A DNA stretch of 23,339 nt from Candidatus Nanopelagicaceae bacterium (GTDB lineage Bacteria > Actinomycetota > Actinomycetes > Nanopelagicales > Nanopelagicaceae). Within the stretch, counting starts at the first letter, position 1. Each line of letters begins with the position of its first letter. The notes beneath the pieces are model-generated. The model ran no database searches, was not told the DNA's origin, and saw only the letters and a program-made list of their open reading frames with translations. This document shows positions 13,893-21,418 of this stretch, piece by piece. The position numbers and the translations under genes are program-made. The stretch lies in NCBI GenBank assembly GCA_947489825.1, contig CANLFL010000002.1, forward strand, positions 1-23,339, given 5' to 3'.

Positions 13893-15188
13893 ATGAGCGC
13901 AAACATCTCCAGTCGAGTGTTTCTCGCCAGATTAGCTGGAACTGCAGTATTTGATCCCAATGGCGATCCAGTTGGTAAGGTCAGAGACGCTGTCGCGACC
14001 CTGCGCGCAAATAATCAACCTCCCCGAATCCTCGGTCTGATTGTTGAAGTTCCATTACGACGACGTGTCTTTGTTCCAATCACTCGAGTCACTTCAATTG
14101 AATCAGGAACAGTTGTTATCACTGGCCTTGTAAATATGCGCCGCTTTGAATCTCGCGCAGGTGAGATTCTAGTTTTGGGCGATATGTTAGATCGTTCCAT
14201 CACGCTTATTGAAAGTGATGAGCCAGTCCTGGTCGAGGATCTCGGTATGGAACAAAATCGCACCGGTGATTGGCTCATGACTCGCGTGCACATCATGAAG
14301 CGCGGCCAAGGTATTCGCCGTAAAGGTGCAACTTCTACCGTTGCATGGGAAGAAGTACATGGATTTGCATCTGCTGAAAATGAGCAGGGAACTTCAAATT
14401 TGCTTTCAACACTCAGTAATCTGCGAGCAGCAGATTTAGCTGCCGTCATTCAAGATTTAGCTCCAAAGCGCCGCCGCGAGGTCGCACGTGCACTCGATGA
14501 TGAAAGATTGGCAGATGTCCTCGAAGAGATGGATGAGGCTGAACGTGTAGCACTCCTGAGCGAACTCGAAGGCGAACGGGCTGCAGATGTTCTCGGCGAA
14601 ATGGATCCAGATGATGCTGCAGATTTATTACGTGAAGTGGGTCAAGAGCGAGCACAAGTACTGATTGACTTGATGGAACCTGAAGATGCCGAAGATGTTA
14701 TTCGTTTGATGACATATGAGGATTACTCAGCCGGTGGAATGATGACAACCGAGCCATTGATCATGAGCGCTGACTACACAGTTGCAGATGCACTTGCCGT
14801 CGTTCGCAAAAGCGAAATTTCACCAGCACTGGCATCGCAAGTCTTTGTCACCAGGCAGCCACTTGAAACTCCAACCGGTCGCTTTATTGGAATGGTTCAC
14901 TATCAGCGACTGCTTCGCGAACCACCAGCTACGCTTTTAGGCTCGCTCGTTGATACAGATACACAAGGGCTAGGCCCTGATGCAACGCTCAATGAGGTCT
15001 CCTCCTATCTTGCAAGCTATAACTTGCTCAGCGTCCCAGTTGTTGACGTTAATGAACGTTTATTAGGAGCAGTTACTGTCGATGACGTACTCGATCACTT
15101 GTTGCCAGATAATTGGCGAGTTGATCATCGTGATCACAGACGTACTGGTTTAGAGAATTTAACGCAAAAAGTTGAAGGGCAGGTGTAA
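13893..15188 (+). CDS. PRC-barrel/MgtE N-domain/CBS protein without transporter domain
   Basis: A 431-residue cytoplasmic-looking protein. Residues about 8-85 look like a PRC barrel (VFLARLAGTAVFDPNGDPVGKV) and 88-155 may be a second, weaker barrel. Residues about 175-275 are the acidic helical MgtE N-domain (RLADVLEEMD, AADVLGEMDPDDAADLL and similar repeats). A pair of CBS domains follows (about 283-405), beginning at MTTEPLIMSADYTVADAL. In real MgtE magnesium channels the N and CBS domains sense magnesium and gate a five-helix pore; that pore is absent. Mycobacterial Rv1232c has the same layout. The downstream DUF1003 membrane protein, 2 bases away, is the obvious partner; a joint ion-related role is inference. 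The ATG at 13893 is supported by the TACAAT box, against a longer frame from 13869. Confidence 0.9.
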   Translation: MSANISSRVFLARLAGTAVFDPNGDPVGKVRDAVATLRANNQPPRILGLIVEVPLRRRVFVPITRVTSIESGTVVITGLVNMRRFESRAGEILVLGDMLDRSITLIESDEPVLVEDLGMEQNRTGDWLMTRVHIMKRGQGIRRKGATSTVAWEEVHGFASAENEQGTSNLLSTLSNLRAADLAAVIQDLAPKRRREVARALDDERLADVLEEMDEAERVALLSELEGERAADVLGEMDPDDAADLLREVGQERAQVLIDLMEPEDAEDVIRLMTYEDYSAGGMMTTEPLIMSADYTVADALAVVRKSEISPALASQVFVTRQPLETPTGRFIGMVHYQRLLREPPATLLGSLVDTDTQGLGPDATLNEVSSYLASYNLLSVPVVDVNERLLGAVTVDDVLDHLLPDNWRVDHRDHRRTGLENLTQKVEGQV

Positions 15189-15190
15189 AG

Positions 15191-15691
15191 ATGGCTCGCA
15201 AGAATGGATTAGATACTCCTCGCGAAACTCGACGCACACTACGTCCAAATATTGATGCTGAGGCTTTCGGTCGTCTCTCAGAGAAATTTGCACGCTTTCT
15301 GGGAACCGCCCGTTTCTTAGTTTATATGAGCGTCTTTGTACTCTCGTGGGTTCTCTGGAACACGCTAGCGCCAGCAGATATTCGCTTCGATGAGTTTCCA
15401 TTTATTTTTCTTACCTTAATTCTTTCTCTCCAAGCATCATATGCGGCACCACTGATTCTTCTGGCTCAGAATCGACAGACTGATCGTGATCGAATTGCTT
15501 TAGCTGAAGATCGTGCTCGTAATGATCGCAGCATGGCAGATACTGAATATCTCACACGAGAACTTGCAAGTCTTCGTATCGCACTCGGTGAAGTGGCAAC
15601 TCGCGACTTCCTTAAAGATCAGTTGGAAGATATCGCTCAGGAGATTGTGGAAGAGTTAAGACGAGAATCCAAGCCTGACACCAAGAAGTGA
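15191..15691 (+). CDS. DUF1003 membrane protein
   Basis: A 166-residue protein with two membrane helices (about 38-57 and 65-88). Between and after them is the DUF1003 hallmark: WNTLAPADIRFDEFPFIFL and then LQASYAAPLILLAQNRQTDRDR. The N-terminal 30 residues are basic and the C-terminal half (about 95-166) is a charged helix likely to form a coiled coil. Its function is unknown. It starts 2 bases after the MgtE-N/CBS gene with AGG seven bases upstream, and the pair occurs together in mycobacteria, so they may form one complex. Its last 36 bases overlap the end of the convergent mrp gene, so the acidic/basic tail is constrained by both reading frames. Confidence 0.9.
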   Translation: MARKNGLDTPRETRRTLRPNIDAEAFGRLSEKFARFLGTARFLVYMSVFVLSWVLWNTLAPADIRFDEFPFIFLTLILSLQASYAAPLILLAQNRQTDRDRIALAEDRARNDRSMADTEYLTRELASLRIALGEVATRDFLKDQLEDIAQEIVEELRRESKPDTKK

Positions 15692-16777
15692 TTTATCACG
15701 AATCACTAACTTATCCGCGATTGCGGTAATTGCTTGTGCTGTTGAACTATCAGGGAGCGCGTGAACTATCGGAGCACCTGAATCTCCACCGGTTCGCAAC
15801 TCTGGAGCGAATGGAATCTTTCCAAGAAGTGGCACATCTGCTCCAACAAGAGTAGAGAGGCGAGCTGAAGTTTCTTCTCCACCACCTTCGCCAAAGAGCG
15901 CTGTTGATTCACCGCATGATGAACAGATAAATGCCGACATATTTTCAATCACACCGATGACTCTTTGATGCATTTGGTGAGCAATACGTCCGGCTCGTTC
16001 AGCCACTTCTGCAGCAGCAATTTGTGGCGTTGTGACAACCAAAATTTCAGAGGTTGGAATGAGTTGGCCAAGTGAAATTGCTAAATCACCAGTTCCAGGC
16101 GGAAGATCAAGAAGGAGGAGATCTAAATCGCCCCAGTAAGCATCTGAAAGAAGTTGCTCAAGAACCTTATGAAGAAGAGGTCCACGATAGGCAACGGCAT
16201 CGGCGCGCTCTGGCTTAAACATCTCCATCGAAACAGTCTTCACACCATAGCTTTCAGGTGGAATAAACATCTGATCAATCACTGTTGGCCGCACGCCTAC
16301 TAGCCCCATTAAACGTGGGATCGAATGGCCATACACATCAGCATCGAGAATTCCAACACGTAAACCTTTCTTTGCGGCTGCAACAGCAAGGTTGGCTGTA
16401 ACCGATGACTTACCCACGCCACCTTTTCCGGATGCAACTCCGATTACGCGAGTCAAAGAATCAGGCTGGGCAAAGGGGATAAATTTCTCACGTCCACCTC
16501 TGACTAAAAGCTTTACCTTTTTGCGTCCTTCTTCTGTCATAACGCCAAAAGTGATTCGAACTTCCTTCACGCCATCAACAGCGCCGACTGCAGCGGTGAT
16601 GTCATTTGTCAGACGATCTTTCATTGGACACCCTGAAATTGTCAGCAAGATGGTGAGATCGACAATTCCGGATGACTCACTGACGCTTTCAACCATGCCA
16701 AGTTCGGGAAGTGCGTGATGAAGCTCTGGGTCTTGCACAGTGGCAAGAGCCGCATTGATACTCTCAATAATTGTCAT
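15656..16777 (-). CDS. mrp: Mrp/NBP35-family iron-sulfur carrier ATPase
   Basis: A 373-residue protein. Residues 1-90 are an MIP18-type (DUF59) domain with ISGCPMKDRL (48-57), whose cysteine can hold a cluster. Residues 108-370 are the ATPase: Walker A GKGGVGKSS (117-125), ILDADVYGHSIPRLMG (143-158), LLLDLPPGTGD (221-231), and the cluster-binding CSSC (285-288). Proteins of this family assemble or carry Fe-S clusters to target enzymes. It is the last gene of the htrA-tatB-mrp run, with an ATGA overlap to tatB; mycobacteria have the same order with other genes interspersed. Its 3' end overlaps the DUF1003 gene by 36 bases. The WhiB and ferredoxin proteins encoded elsewhere in the window are possible clients, which is speculation. 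Confidence 0.94.
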   Translation of the reverse strand: MTIIESINAALATVQDPELHHALPELGMVESVSESSGIVDLTILLTISGCPMKDRLTNDITAAVGAVDGVKEVRITFGVMTEEGRKKVKLLVRGGREKFIPFAQPDSLTRVIGVASGKGGVGKSSVTANLAVAAAKKGLRVGILDADVYGHSIPRLMGLVGVRPTVIDQMFIPPESYGVKTVSMEMFKPERADAVAYRGPLLHKVLEQLLSDAYWGDLDLLLLDLPPGTGDLAISLGQLIPTSEILVVTTPQIAAAEVAERAGRIAHQMHQRVIGVIENMSAFICSSCGESTALFGEGGGEETSARLSTLVGADVPLLGKIPFAPELRTGGDSGAPIVHALPDSSTAQAITAIADKLVIRDKSLLGVRLGFSS

Positions 16778-17097
16778 AGAAGATCTGGATCGATTTGAGG
16801 TTTAAAGGCTGACTCGCTACTTTTTCTCTGATTTTCTTTCTCATCTTCATCCTCAAGGACTGAAGCAACCTGTCGCTTGATAAAAGTTTTAGGGTTGAGA
16901 TCTGCTGGCTTGAGATCTTCAAATCCGGGTCCAAGATTTTCGCGAATCTCAGCGGTCGCCGAATTGGTCAATGAACGCACCTTCCTGATCATCTTTGCTA
17001 GATCAGATGCAACTTTCGGCATACGTTCAGGGCCAACGAGAATCAGAGCAAGAACTACTAGCCCGATCATCTCTCCAAAACCGAAATCAAACATCAT
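16774..17097 (-). CDS. tatB: Twin-arginine translocase subunit TatB
   Basis: A 107-residue protein with one N-terminal membrane helix (about 8-22, IGLVVLALILVGPER), the glycine-proline hinge GPERMP, and an amphipathic helix (MPKVASDLAKMIRKVRSLTNS). The conserved stretch ENLGPGFEDLKPADLNPKTFIKRQV matches actinobacterial TatB rather than TatA. The C-terminal tail is acidic and unstructured. TatB binds twin-arginine signal peptides together with TatC to export folded proteins; tatA and tatC are not in the window. It follows htrA with an ATGA overlap and leads into mrp with another. An ATG one codon later (17094) is an equally good family start, giving MFDFG. Confidence 0.92.
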   Translation of the reverse strand: MMFDFGFGEMIGLVVLALILVGPERMPKVASDLAKMIRKVRSLTNSATAEIRENLGPGFEDLKPADLNPKTFIKRQVASVLEDEDEKENQRKSSESAFKPQIDPDLL

Positions 17098-18218
17098 TTA
17101 CCTGCTGTCAGTGTGAGGGATGCGGTCAGAGTCTTGCCAGATCGAATGTATTCAATTTCGACCTTATCTCCCACATTCTTGGATCGAATCGCCACAATGA
17201 GTTCTTCAGGAGTTTTAATTGTTCGTCCATCAAATGTGATAATTAAGTCTCCTGCGCGAAGACCTGCTTTGGCTGCAGGACCACCAGGAAGAATTGCATT
17301 TGAAGTATCGGCAATCCGTGCTCCATCACCTGCATATTGCATATCGACAGAAACTCCCACAACTGGGTAGGTTGCTTTTCCATTTTTAATAAGTTGCTCT
17401 GCTGTTTTGCGCGCTTGGTTAATTGGAATCGCAAATCCGAGTCCGATCGATCCTGATTGCGAATTGATTGAAGAGGACCCAAGGGTTGCAATTGCAGAGT
17501 TAACTCCAATGACAGCACCGGCTGAATTAACAAGAGGGCCACCAGAATTTCCTGGATTAATTGCTGCATCGGTCTGAATTGCATTGATAAATGAACTATC
17601 TCCGGCAGATTCTCCTGCGGTCACAGCGCGATCTTTAGCACTAACAATTCCAAGGGTAACTGTTCCGCTGAGACCAAGCGGGGAACCGATTGCAATGACA
17701 GAATCACCGACTGCAACTTGATCGCTATCACCGAAAGTCAACGCTGTGAGTCCTGTGCGGTTAACTTTAAGAACTGCAAGATCATAAGAAGAGTCCCGAC
17801 CAACTATTGTTGCATCAAGAGTTGTCCCATCATTGAGTTGCACTTCGATCGAACCCCTGCCGTCGGCAGCATCGGCAATCACATGGTTATTTGTCAGAAT
17901 ATAACCTGAACTGTCGATGACAAACCCGGTACCTGTACCGCCTCCAGCTGCACTCTCTGCAGAAATTGATACAACAGATGGAAGTACTCGTTGAGCAATA
18001 TCTGCAACCGATCCCGGTGGTCGTTCGATTGATGAACTCACTGAAGATAATTTAATTTCATGACCAAAGAGTGAACCCGAAGAACTTGCTCCGAAGACTG
18101 CGCCAACCAAACCTGCAATGCCTGCCATCAACAAGGCATTTGAGCGAGTAACAAACTTTGCCTTACCGTGTGATGAAGAGGGCACCCACCAAGGACCTGT
18201 TCCCATGGGTTCGCTCAT
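17094..18218 (-). CDS. htrA: Membrane-anchored HtrA/DegP-type serine protease with PDZ domain
   Basis: A 374-residue envelope protease. A short cytoplasmic tail is followed by one membrane helix (about 27-46), then a linker and the trypsin-like domain (about 75-275). The catalytic triad is H112 in LTNNHVI, D146 in SYDLAVL, and S225 in NPGNSGGPLV. A PDZ domain occupies about 285-372 with the substrate-binding loop segment PAAKAGLRAGDLI. The family degrades or refolds damaged exported proteins. In mycobacteria the homologue lies next to sigE and its anti-sigma rseA; neither is present between htrA and the methyltransferase gene here, so stress control by that route is not evident. AAGGA seven bases upstream of the ATG supports the start, 12 bases after the previous stop. 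Confidence 0.95.
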   Translation of the reverse strand: MSEPMGTGPWWVPSSSHGKAKFVTRSNALLMAGIAGLVGAVFGASSSGSLFGHEIKLSSVSSSIERPPGSVADIAQRVLPSVVSISAESAAGGGTGTGFVIDSSGYILTNNHVIADAADGRGSIEVQLNDGTTLDATIVGRDSSYDLAVLKVNRTGLTALTFGDSDQVAVGDSVIAIGSPLGLSGTVTLGIVSAKDRAVTAGESAGDSSFINAIQTDAAINPGNSGGPLVNSAGAVIGVNSAIATLGSSSINSQSGSIGLGFAIPINQARKTAEQLIKNGKATYPVVGVSVDMQYAGDGARIADTSNAILPGGPAAKAGLRAGDLIITFDGRTIKTPEELIVAIRSKNVGDKVEIEYIRSGKTLTASLTLTAGK

Positions 18219-18230
18219 GTCTCTATCCTT

Positions 18231-18863
18231 CTACAACTTCGTAGCAAGTAACAAGCCATCGCCTAGAGGAATCAGTGAAGTCACCCACTTTTCTGTCTCA
18301 CCTTTAAGCAGTTTCCCAGCATCACGAAGAGCAATCGTCTTTGGATCACGTTGGGCGGGATCATTGACCTTTGCGCCTCCGAAGAAATTATCAATAACAA
18401 AGACGCCACCACTTCGCAAAATACGGTGAGCTTCAACTATCGCATCATGCAAATCTTCTGCATTGTCTCTAAAAATTACAAGATCGTAGGCACGATCGGC
18501 AAGCTTGGTCATGACTTCGATAGCAGGATTTGTAATGAGTCGAAAACGTGACTGAGCAATCTGCGCATCTTGAAGTGCAATCTTTGCAATCGCAGAGTGC
18601 TCTTGTTCGCCATCAATTGATGTCAGAGTTCCACTCGGCAGCATTCCTTCAAGAACCCAGAGCACACCAACTCCAGAACCGGTCCCAATTTCAACCACTG
18701 ATTGTGCATCGAGAATATGTGCAAGGTGTCGAAGATAAGCACCCACACCGGGGGTGACATCAATTGCACCAACTTCGCTTCCACGAGATCTGGCTTGCGT
18801 TTTATCCACGCTCTCACCAATAAAGCTCTCAGAGTATGAATGTGGGTCAATCTGGTTGATCAT
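18231..18863 (-). CDS. O-methyltransferase-like protein (Rv1220c type), catalytic lysine replaced
   Basis: A 210-residue class I SAM-dependent methyltransferase of the catechol/caffeoyl-CoA family 3 type. The SAM motif is VEIGTGSGVG (57-66), followed by acidic D84 in SIDGE. Metal ligands D133, D158 and N159 (VIDNF) appear present, but the usual DADK signature reads DNAE, so the lysine that normally deprotonates the substrate is glutamate (E136). Rv1220c of M. tuberculosis lies beside the sigE-rseA-htrA-tatB block. The ATG at 18863 overlaps the pepA stop (ATGA), preferred to the GTG at 18881. The substrate is unknown and activity is open. Confidence 0.85.
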   Translation of the reverse strand: MINQIDPHSYSESFIGESVDKTQARSRGSEVGAIDVTPGVGAYLRHLAHILDAQSVVEIGTGSGVGVLWVLEGMLPSGTLTSIDGEQEHSAIAKIALQDAQIAQSRFRLITNPAIEVMTKLADRAYDLVIFRDNAEDLHDAIVEAHRILRSGGVFVIDNFFGGAKVNDPAQRDPKTIALRDAGKLLKGETEKWVTSLIPLGDGLLLATKL

Positions 18864-20356
18864 GAGAGGGATGTTAGCCACTCCACGAGTAAACGCACGC
18901 CGAATCCGGTTCCGCCTTTAGGGTTTTCTCCAGAATCACTCTCGCTACGGGCGGTGCCTGCAATATCAAGGTGCACCCACTGGCGATTGCCTACAAACTG
19001 TTCAAGAAAGAGCGCAGCTGTTACTGAACCAGCACCGTAGTGACCTTTATCTGCTGTGTGGTTTAGATCAGCAACGTCACTCTCTAATCCATCTGTGTAA
19101 TCATCGATAAGTGGCATATGCCACACGCGATCTCCTGTGCGTTCGCCAATCTCAGAAATTGTCCGAGCGAGTTGAGAATTTCGCGTATACATCGCAGCAT
19201 ATTGGCGTCCAAGTCCAAGTGTTGCAGCACCTGTCAGAGTTGCAATATCGACTACATAATCTGGATCAAGATTAATATCTGCAAAAGCTAATCCATCGGC
19301 GAGAACTAACCGTCCTTCAGCATCTGTATTTATAACCTCTACAGTTTTTCCACCGTAGTGCTTAATAATATCACTCGGACGCGCAGATGTACCAGAGAGT
19401 GCATTCTCGGCACACATCATCAAAACACTTACCTTTACTTGTGCACCGAGTTGAGGGAGTGCGCTAATCGTGGCAAGAGCTGCAGCAGCACCCGCCATGT
19501 CACTCTTCATCGCCATCATGGTGTCATACGGACGCTTAAGAGAAATTCCACCAGTGTCAAAGGTGATTCCTTTTCCTACAAGAACTACGTGAGGAATTCG
19601 TGAGCTCTTCTTGCCACCTTTGGGTGTGTAGGTAAGGTGAATAAATCGTGGACCGGGATTTGGCGAAGAATTACCTACTGCTCGAAGGCCGCCAAATTCT
19701 TTAAGGGCGGTGCCGTTCAGGACGTTTATGTGGAGACCGTATTCAGATGCAATCGCTCGCGCTTGGTTAGCCATCCATAAAGGCGTTTTGATATTGGCAG
19801 GTGTGTGGATGAGATCGCGAGCGCGACAGACTGCGCTCGAGATAACTCGTGCATACTCAACGGGAGCAGCATCTGCTGTAACAATTTCGATCTCTGACGA
19901 GGATGGTTTAGGGGTGGTTTTCTGATTCCAGGTGTACTCACCTAAAGTTGCCGAAGTTGCAAAGGCGATAATTTCTTCACGCTTTGTAGCAGCGATAGTT
20001 GCAAAGTTCTTCTCTGCCCCGCGCACTTTACGACCAAGTGCCGCACCGGCTGATCGGAATGAGGCTAACGATTGATCGCCAACGCCCAAGAGAATGATTT
20101 TTTCTACTGGGCTATCTGCAGCGCTCACGGGGATCTCATTGAGCTCGCCGGCCTTACCGCTTGGAGTAAAGAAGGAGAGTTCATCGCGTAAATCAATGGC
20201 AAATAGCTTTTCAATCTTTGAAACGAGAGGTGGATAAGCGTTAAAAATTATTTCGCTCTCACCATTATCTTCAGTGGCAAGCATGGTGTAACTAATTACG
20301 ATGACTTCTGCAGTGCTGACAGAATCCAAATCTGGATTGAGCGCGCTAATCACCAT
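18860..20356 (-). CDS. pepA: Leucyl aminopeptidase (M17 family)
   Basis: A 498-residue cytosolic metallopeptidase that removes N-terminal residues from peptides; the family forms hexamers. The N-terminal macro-like domain covers about 1-165 and is poorly conserved. The catalytic domain has VGKGITFDTGGISLK (260-274) with metal ligands K262 and D267 and catalytic K274, then D286 in MKSDMAG, and NTDAEGRL (343-350) with D345, E347 and R349. All active-site residues are intact. It begins 30 bases after the DUF3117 stop with neither a clear ribosome binding site nor a TANNNT box, so it probably depends on transcription from upstream; a GTG at 20353 is an alternative start. The methyltransferase gene starts within its stop codon. 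Confidence 0.95.
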   Translation of the reverse strand: MVISALNPDLDSVSTAEVIVISYTMLATEDNGESEIIFNAYPPLVSKIEKLFAIDLRDELSFFTPSGKAGELNEIPVSAADSPVEKIILLGVGDQSLASFRSAGAALGRKVRGAEKNFATIAATKREEIIAFATSATLGEYTWNQKTTPKPSSSEIEIVTADAAPVEYARVISSAVCRARDLIHTPANIKTPLWMANQARAIASEYGLHINVLNGTALKEFGGLRAVGNSSPNPGPRFIHLTYTPKGGKKSSRIPHVVLVGKGITFDTGGISLKRPYDTMMAMKSDMAGAAAALATISALPQLGAQVKVSVLMMCAENALSGTSARPSDIIKHYGGKTVEVINTDAEGRLVLADGLAFADINLDPDYVVDIATLTGAATLGLGRQYAAMYTRNSQLARTISEIGERTGDRVWHMPLIDDYTDGLESDVADLNHTADKGHYGAGSVTAALFLEQFVGNRQWVHLDIAGTARSESDSGENPKGGTGFGVRLLVEWLTSLS

Positions 20357-20386
20357 TGGAAGCCGTGGCTCTATCCGCGTGGATTA

Positions 20387-20566
20387 TTACTTCTTGATGA
20401 GAGCGACAGCGGCCTCAAGGGCGGCGCTGAGATTATTTGCCTCTGTAGGGTTGAGTTCAACAACTAGGCGACCCCCACCCTCAAGAGGAATACGCATGAC
20501 GAGTGATCGTGCTTCTTTAGTTACTTCCATTGGTCCATCACCAGTGCGAGGTTTCATAGCTGCCAT
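20387..20566 (-). CDS. DUF3117 family protein
   Basis: A 59-residue actinobacterial protein. The translation begins MAAMKPRTGDGPMEVTKEAR, continues SLVMRIPLEGGGRLVVELNP and ends TEANNLSAALEAAVALIKK; this is essentially the whole DUF3117 family as I know it from Rv1211 and Streptomyces homologues, with very high conservation. The layout suggests two beta-hairpins and one C-terminal helix. Function is unknown. AGGAG seven bases before the ATG is one of the best ribosome binding sites in the window, suggesting strong expression. It sits between the sigma-like mini-gene and pepA. Confidence 0.95.
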   Translation of the reverse strand: MAAMKPRTGDGPMEVTKEARSLVMRIPLEGGGRLVVELNPTEANNLSAALEAAVALIKK

Positions 20567-20666
20567 GATGAGACTCCTTTTAAAGCGTGGGCTTTCCGCG
20601 AGGTGCTTAGAAAGTAAGGGGGTAAGTATCTCGTACTCAGGGCCGATACATGAAATCGGAAGAGGG
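20567..20666 (-). promoter_or_regulatory. Leader and probable promoter region of DUF3117
   Basis: This 100-base gap is longer than most here. It carries the AGGAG ribosome binding site (next to 20574-20579) and two candidate -10 hexamers on the minus strand, TACTTT (20616-20611) and GATACT (20630-20625), neither with a good -35. A 5-bp hairpin CCGAT/ATCGG is present near 20643-20659 but has no T-run. I cannot settle which box is used. Confidence 0.35.
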
Positions 20667-20858
20667 CTACAGGCCTAGTTGTGCAGTCAAACGCGCCTTA
20701 CCTGAGGCAATAACCGCCTCTACCGACTTTTCAGGCACGTGTAGCAGGGTTGCAATCTGGCCAGCACTCATGCCTCGAAGATAGGCCAAGGTCAAGATGA
20801 TGCGCTCCTCCTCCGGAAGTGCTTCGAGCACTTCGGCCAAGGTCTTCGGCGCTGCCAT
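20667..20858 (-). CDS. Sigma-70 region 4-like mini-protein
   Basis: A 63-residue protein that consists of almost nothing but a sigma factor region 4-like domain. TLAEVLEALPEEERIILTLAYLRGMSAGQIA runs into the recognition-helix area LLHVPEKSVEAVIASGKARL, which is the pattern of extracytoplasmic sigma factors after region 2 is removed. With no region 2 it cannot melt a promoter by itself; it could act as a DNA-binding regulator, bind core polymerase, or be a remnant. A TAACCT box 6 bases before the ATG and a clean reading frame suggest it is expressed. It heads the run DUF3117-pepA-methyltransferase-htrA-tatB-mrp, where mycobacteria have a full sigE next to htrA. Its function is not known to me. 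Confidence 0.8.
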   Translation of the reverse strand: MAAPKTLAEVLEALPEEERIILTLAYLRGMSAGQIATLLHVPEKSVEAVIASGKARLTAQLGL

Positions 20859-20864
20859 AGGACG

Positions 20865-20870
20865 AGGTTA
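20865..20870 (-). promoter_or_regulatory. Leaderless -10 box of the sigma-like mini-gene
   Basis: TAACCT on the minus strand ends 6 bases before the ATG at 20858. There is no ribosome binding site. The remaining gap 20871-20923, down to the SRPBCC stop, shows no clear terminator. Confidence 0.55.
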
Positions 20871-20923
20871 CCCGTTCTCAATATCACCTGGTCGGCATAT
20901 GGGCTTCGAAGAGCTGCTAATTT

Positions 20924-21388
20924 TTAAAGGTTTTTAAAGTGACGCGCAAAACGCACGAGAGAGATGCGAACTCCGAGCCATATGAATGGCGCGCCTAAGA
21001 GAAAGAGTGCGCGGTGAATATCAATTGTCTCGCTCCAATAAAACGTGGTTGAGTGCGGGCCAGTTGATTCAAGTTGGAATGTACCTGTGCCCTTTAACAT
21101 TTTTCCTGTATGGATTACATCGCAGCGATGCGGTGGCTCCCACGCTGTAACTGTCATGGTGTCGAGAAGACCAAGGAATGAAAAGGTCGGATAGATCCGG
21201 TGAGCGGGGCCAGTAAATGCTGCGATAGAAGTTCCCACTCCTTCAGAAATTTCAGATGTGACCCAGACTCGGGTGGCAACCATCCACTCACCCTGACTGC
21301 TCCAATCGGCAATCTTTGCCCACACTTTTTCTATGGGAGCATCACAATCAACGCGTATTGCGAGTGTGTTCTTCGAATTGCTAGCCAT
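20924..21388 (-). CDS. SRPBCC (polyketide cyclase/START-like) family protein
   Basis: A 154-residue protein with the START-like helix-grip fold. The first strand and helix IRVDCDAPIEKVWAKIADWSSQGEW (11-35), the middle strands up to VTAWEPPHRCDVIHTG, and TTFYWSETIDI before a long C-terminal helix (about 130-152) follow the Polyketide_cyc2 pattern. These proteins bind hydrophobic ligands in a cavity; the ligand here is unknown. The C-terminal helix (ALFLLGAPFIWLGVRISLVRF) is unusually hydrophobic and could touch a membrane. The ATG at 21388 is supported by TATCCT 7 bases upstream, and the longer frame to 21430 would run over the dapD promoter and start. It is divergent from dapD. Confidence 0.85.
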   Translation of the reverse strand: MASNSKNTLAIRVDCDAPIEKVWAKIADWSSQGEWMVATRVWVTSEISEGVGTSIAAFTGPAHRIYPTFSFLGLLDTMTVTAWEPPHRCDVIHTGKMLKGTGTFQLESTGPHSTTFYWSETIDIHRALFLLGAPFIWLGVRISLVRFARHFKNL

Positions 21389-21395
21389 GAAATTA

Positions 21396-21401
21396 AGGAT
21401 A
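21396..21401 (-). promoter_or_regulatory. Leaderless -10 box of the SRPBCC gene
   Basis: TATCCT on the minus strand ends 7 bases before the ATG at 21388. It is only 5 bases from the facing dapD -10 box. Confidence 0.55.
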
Positions 21402-21406
21402 GGCGA

Positions 21407-21412
21407 TATTGT
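21407..21412 (+). promoter_or_regulatory. Leaderless -10 box of dapD
   Basis: TATTGT ends 6 bases before the ATG at 21419. There is no Shine-Dalgarno sequence in the 6-base gap. Any -35 contact would fall in the first codons of the SRPBCC gene. Confidence 0.65.
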
Positions 21413-21418
21413 GTGCCC

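Noticed and set aside
20643..20659. Hairpin CCGAT/ATCGG downstream of the sigma-like gene as a terminator or riboswitch
   Set aside because: Five base pairs with a 7-base loop and no T-run is expected by chance in a 100-base gap.
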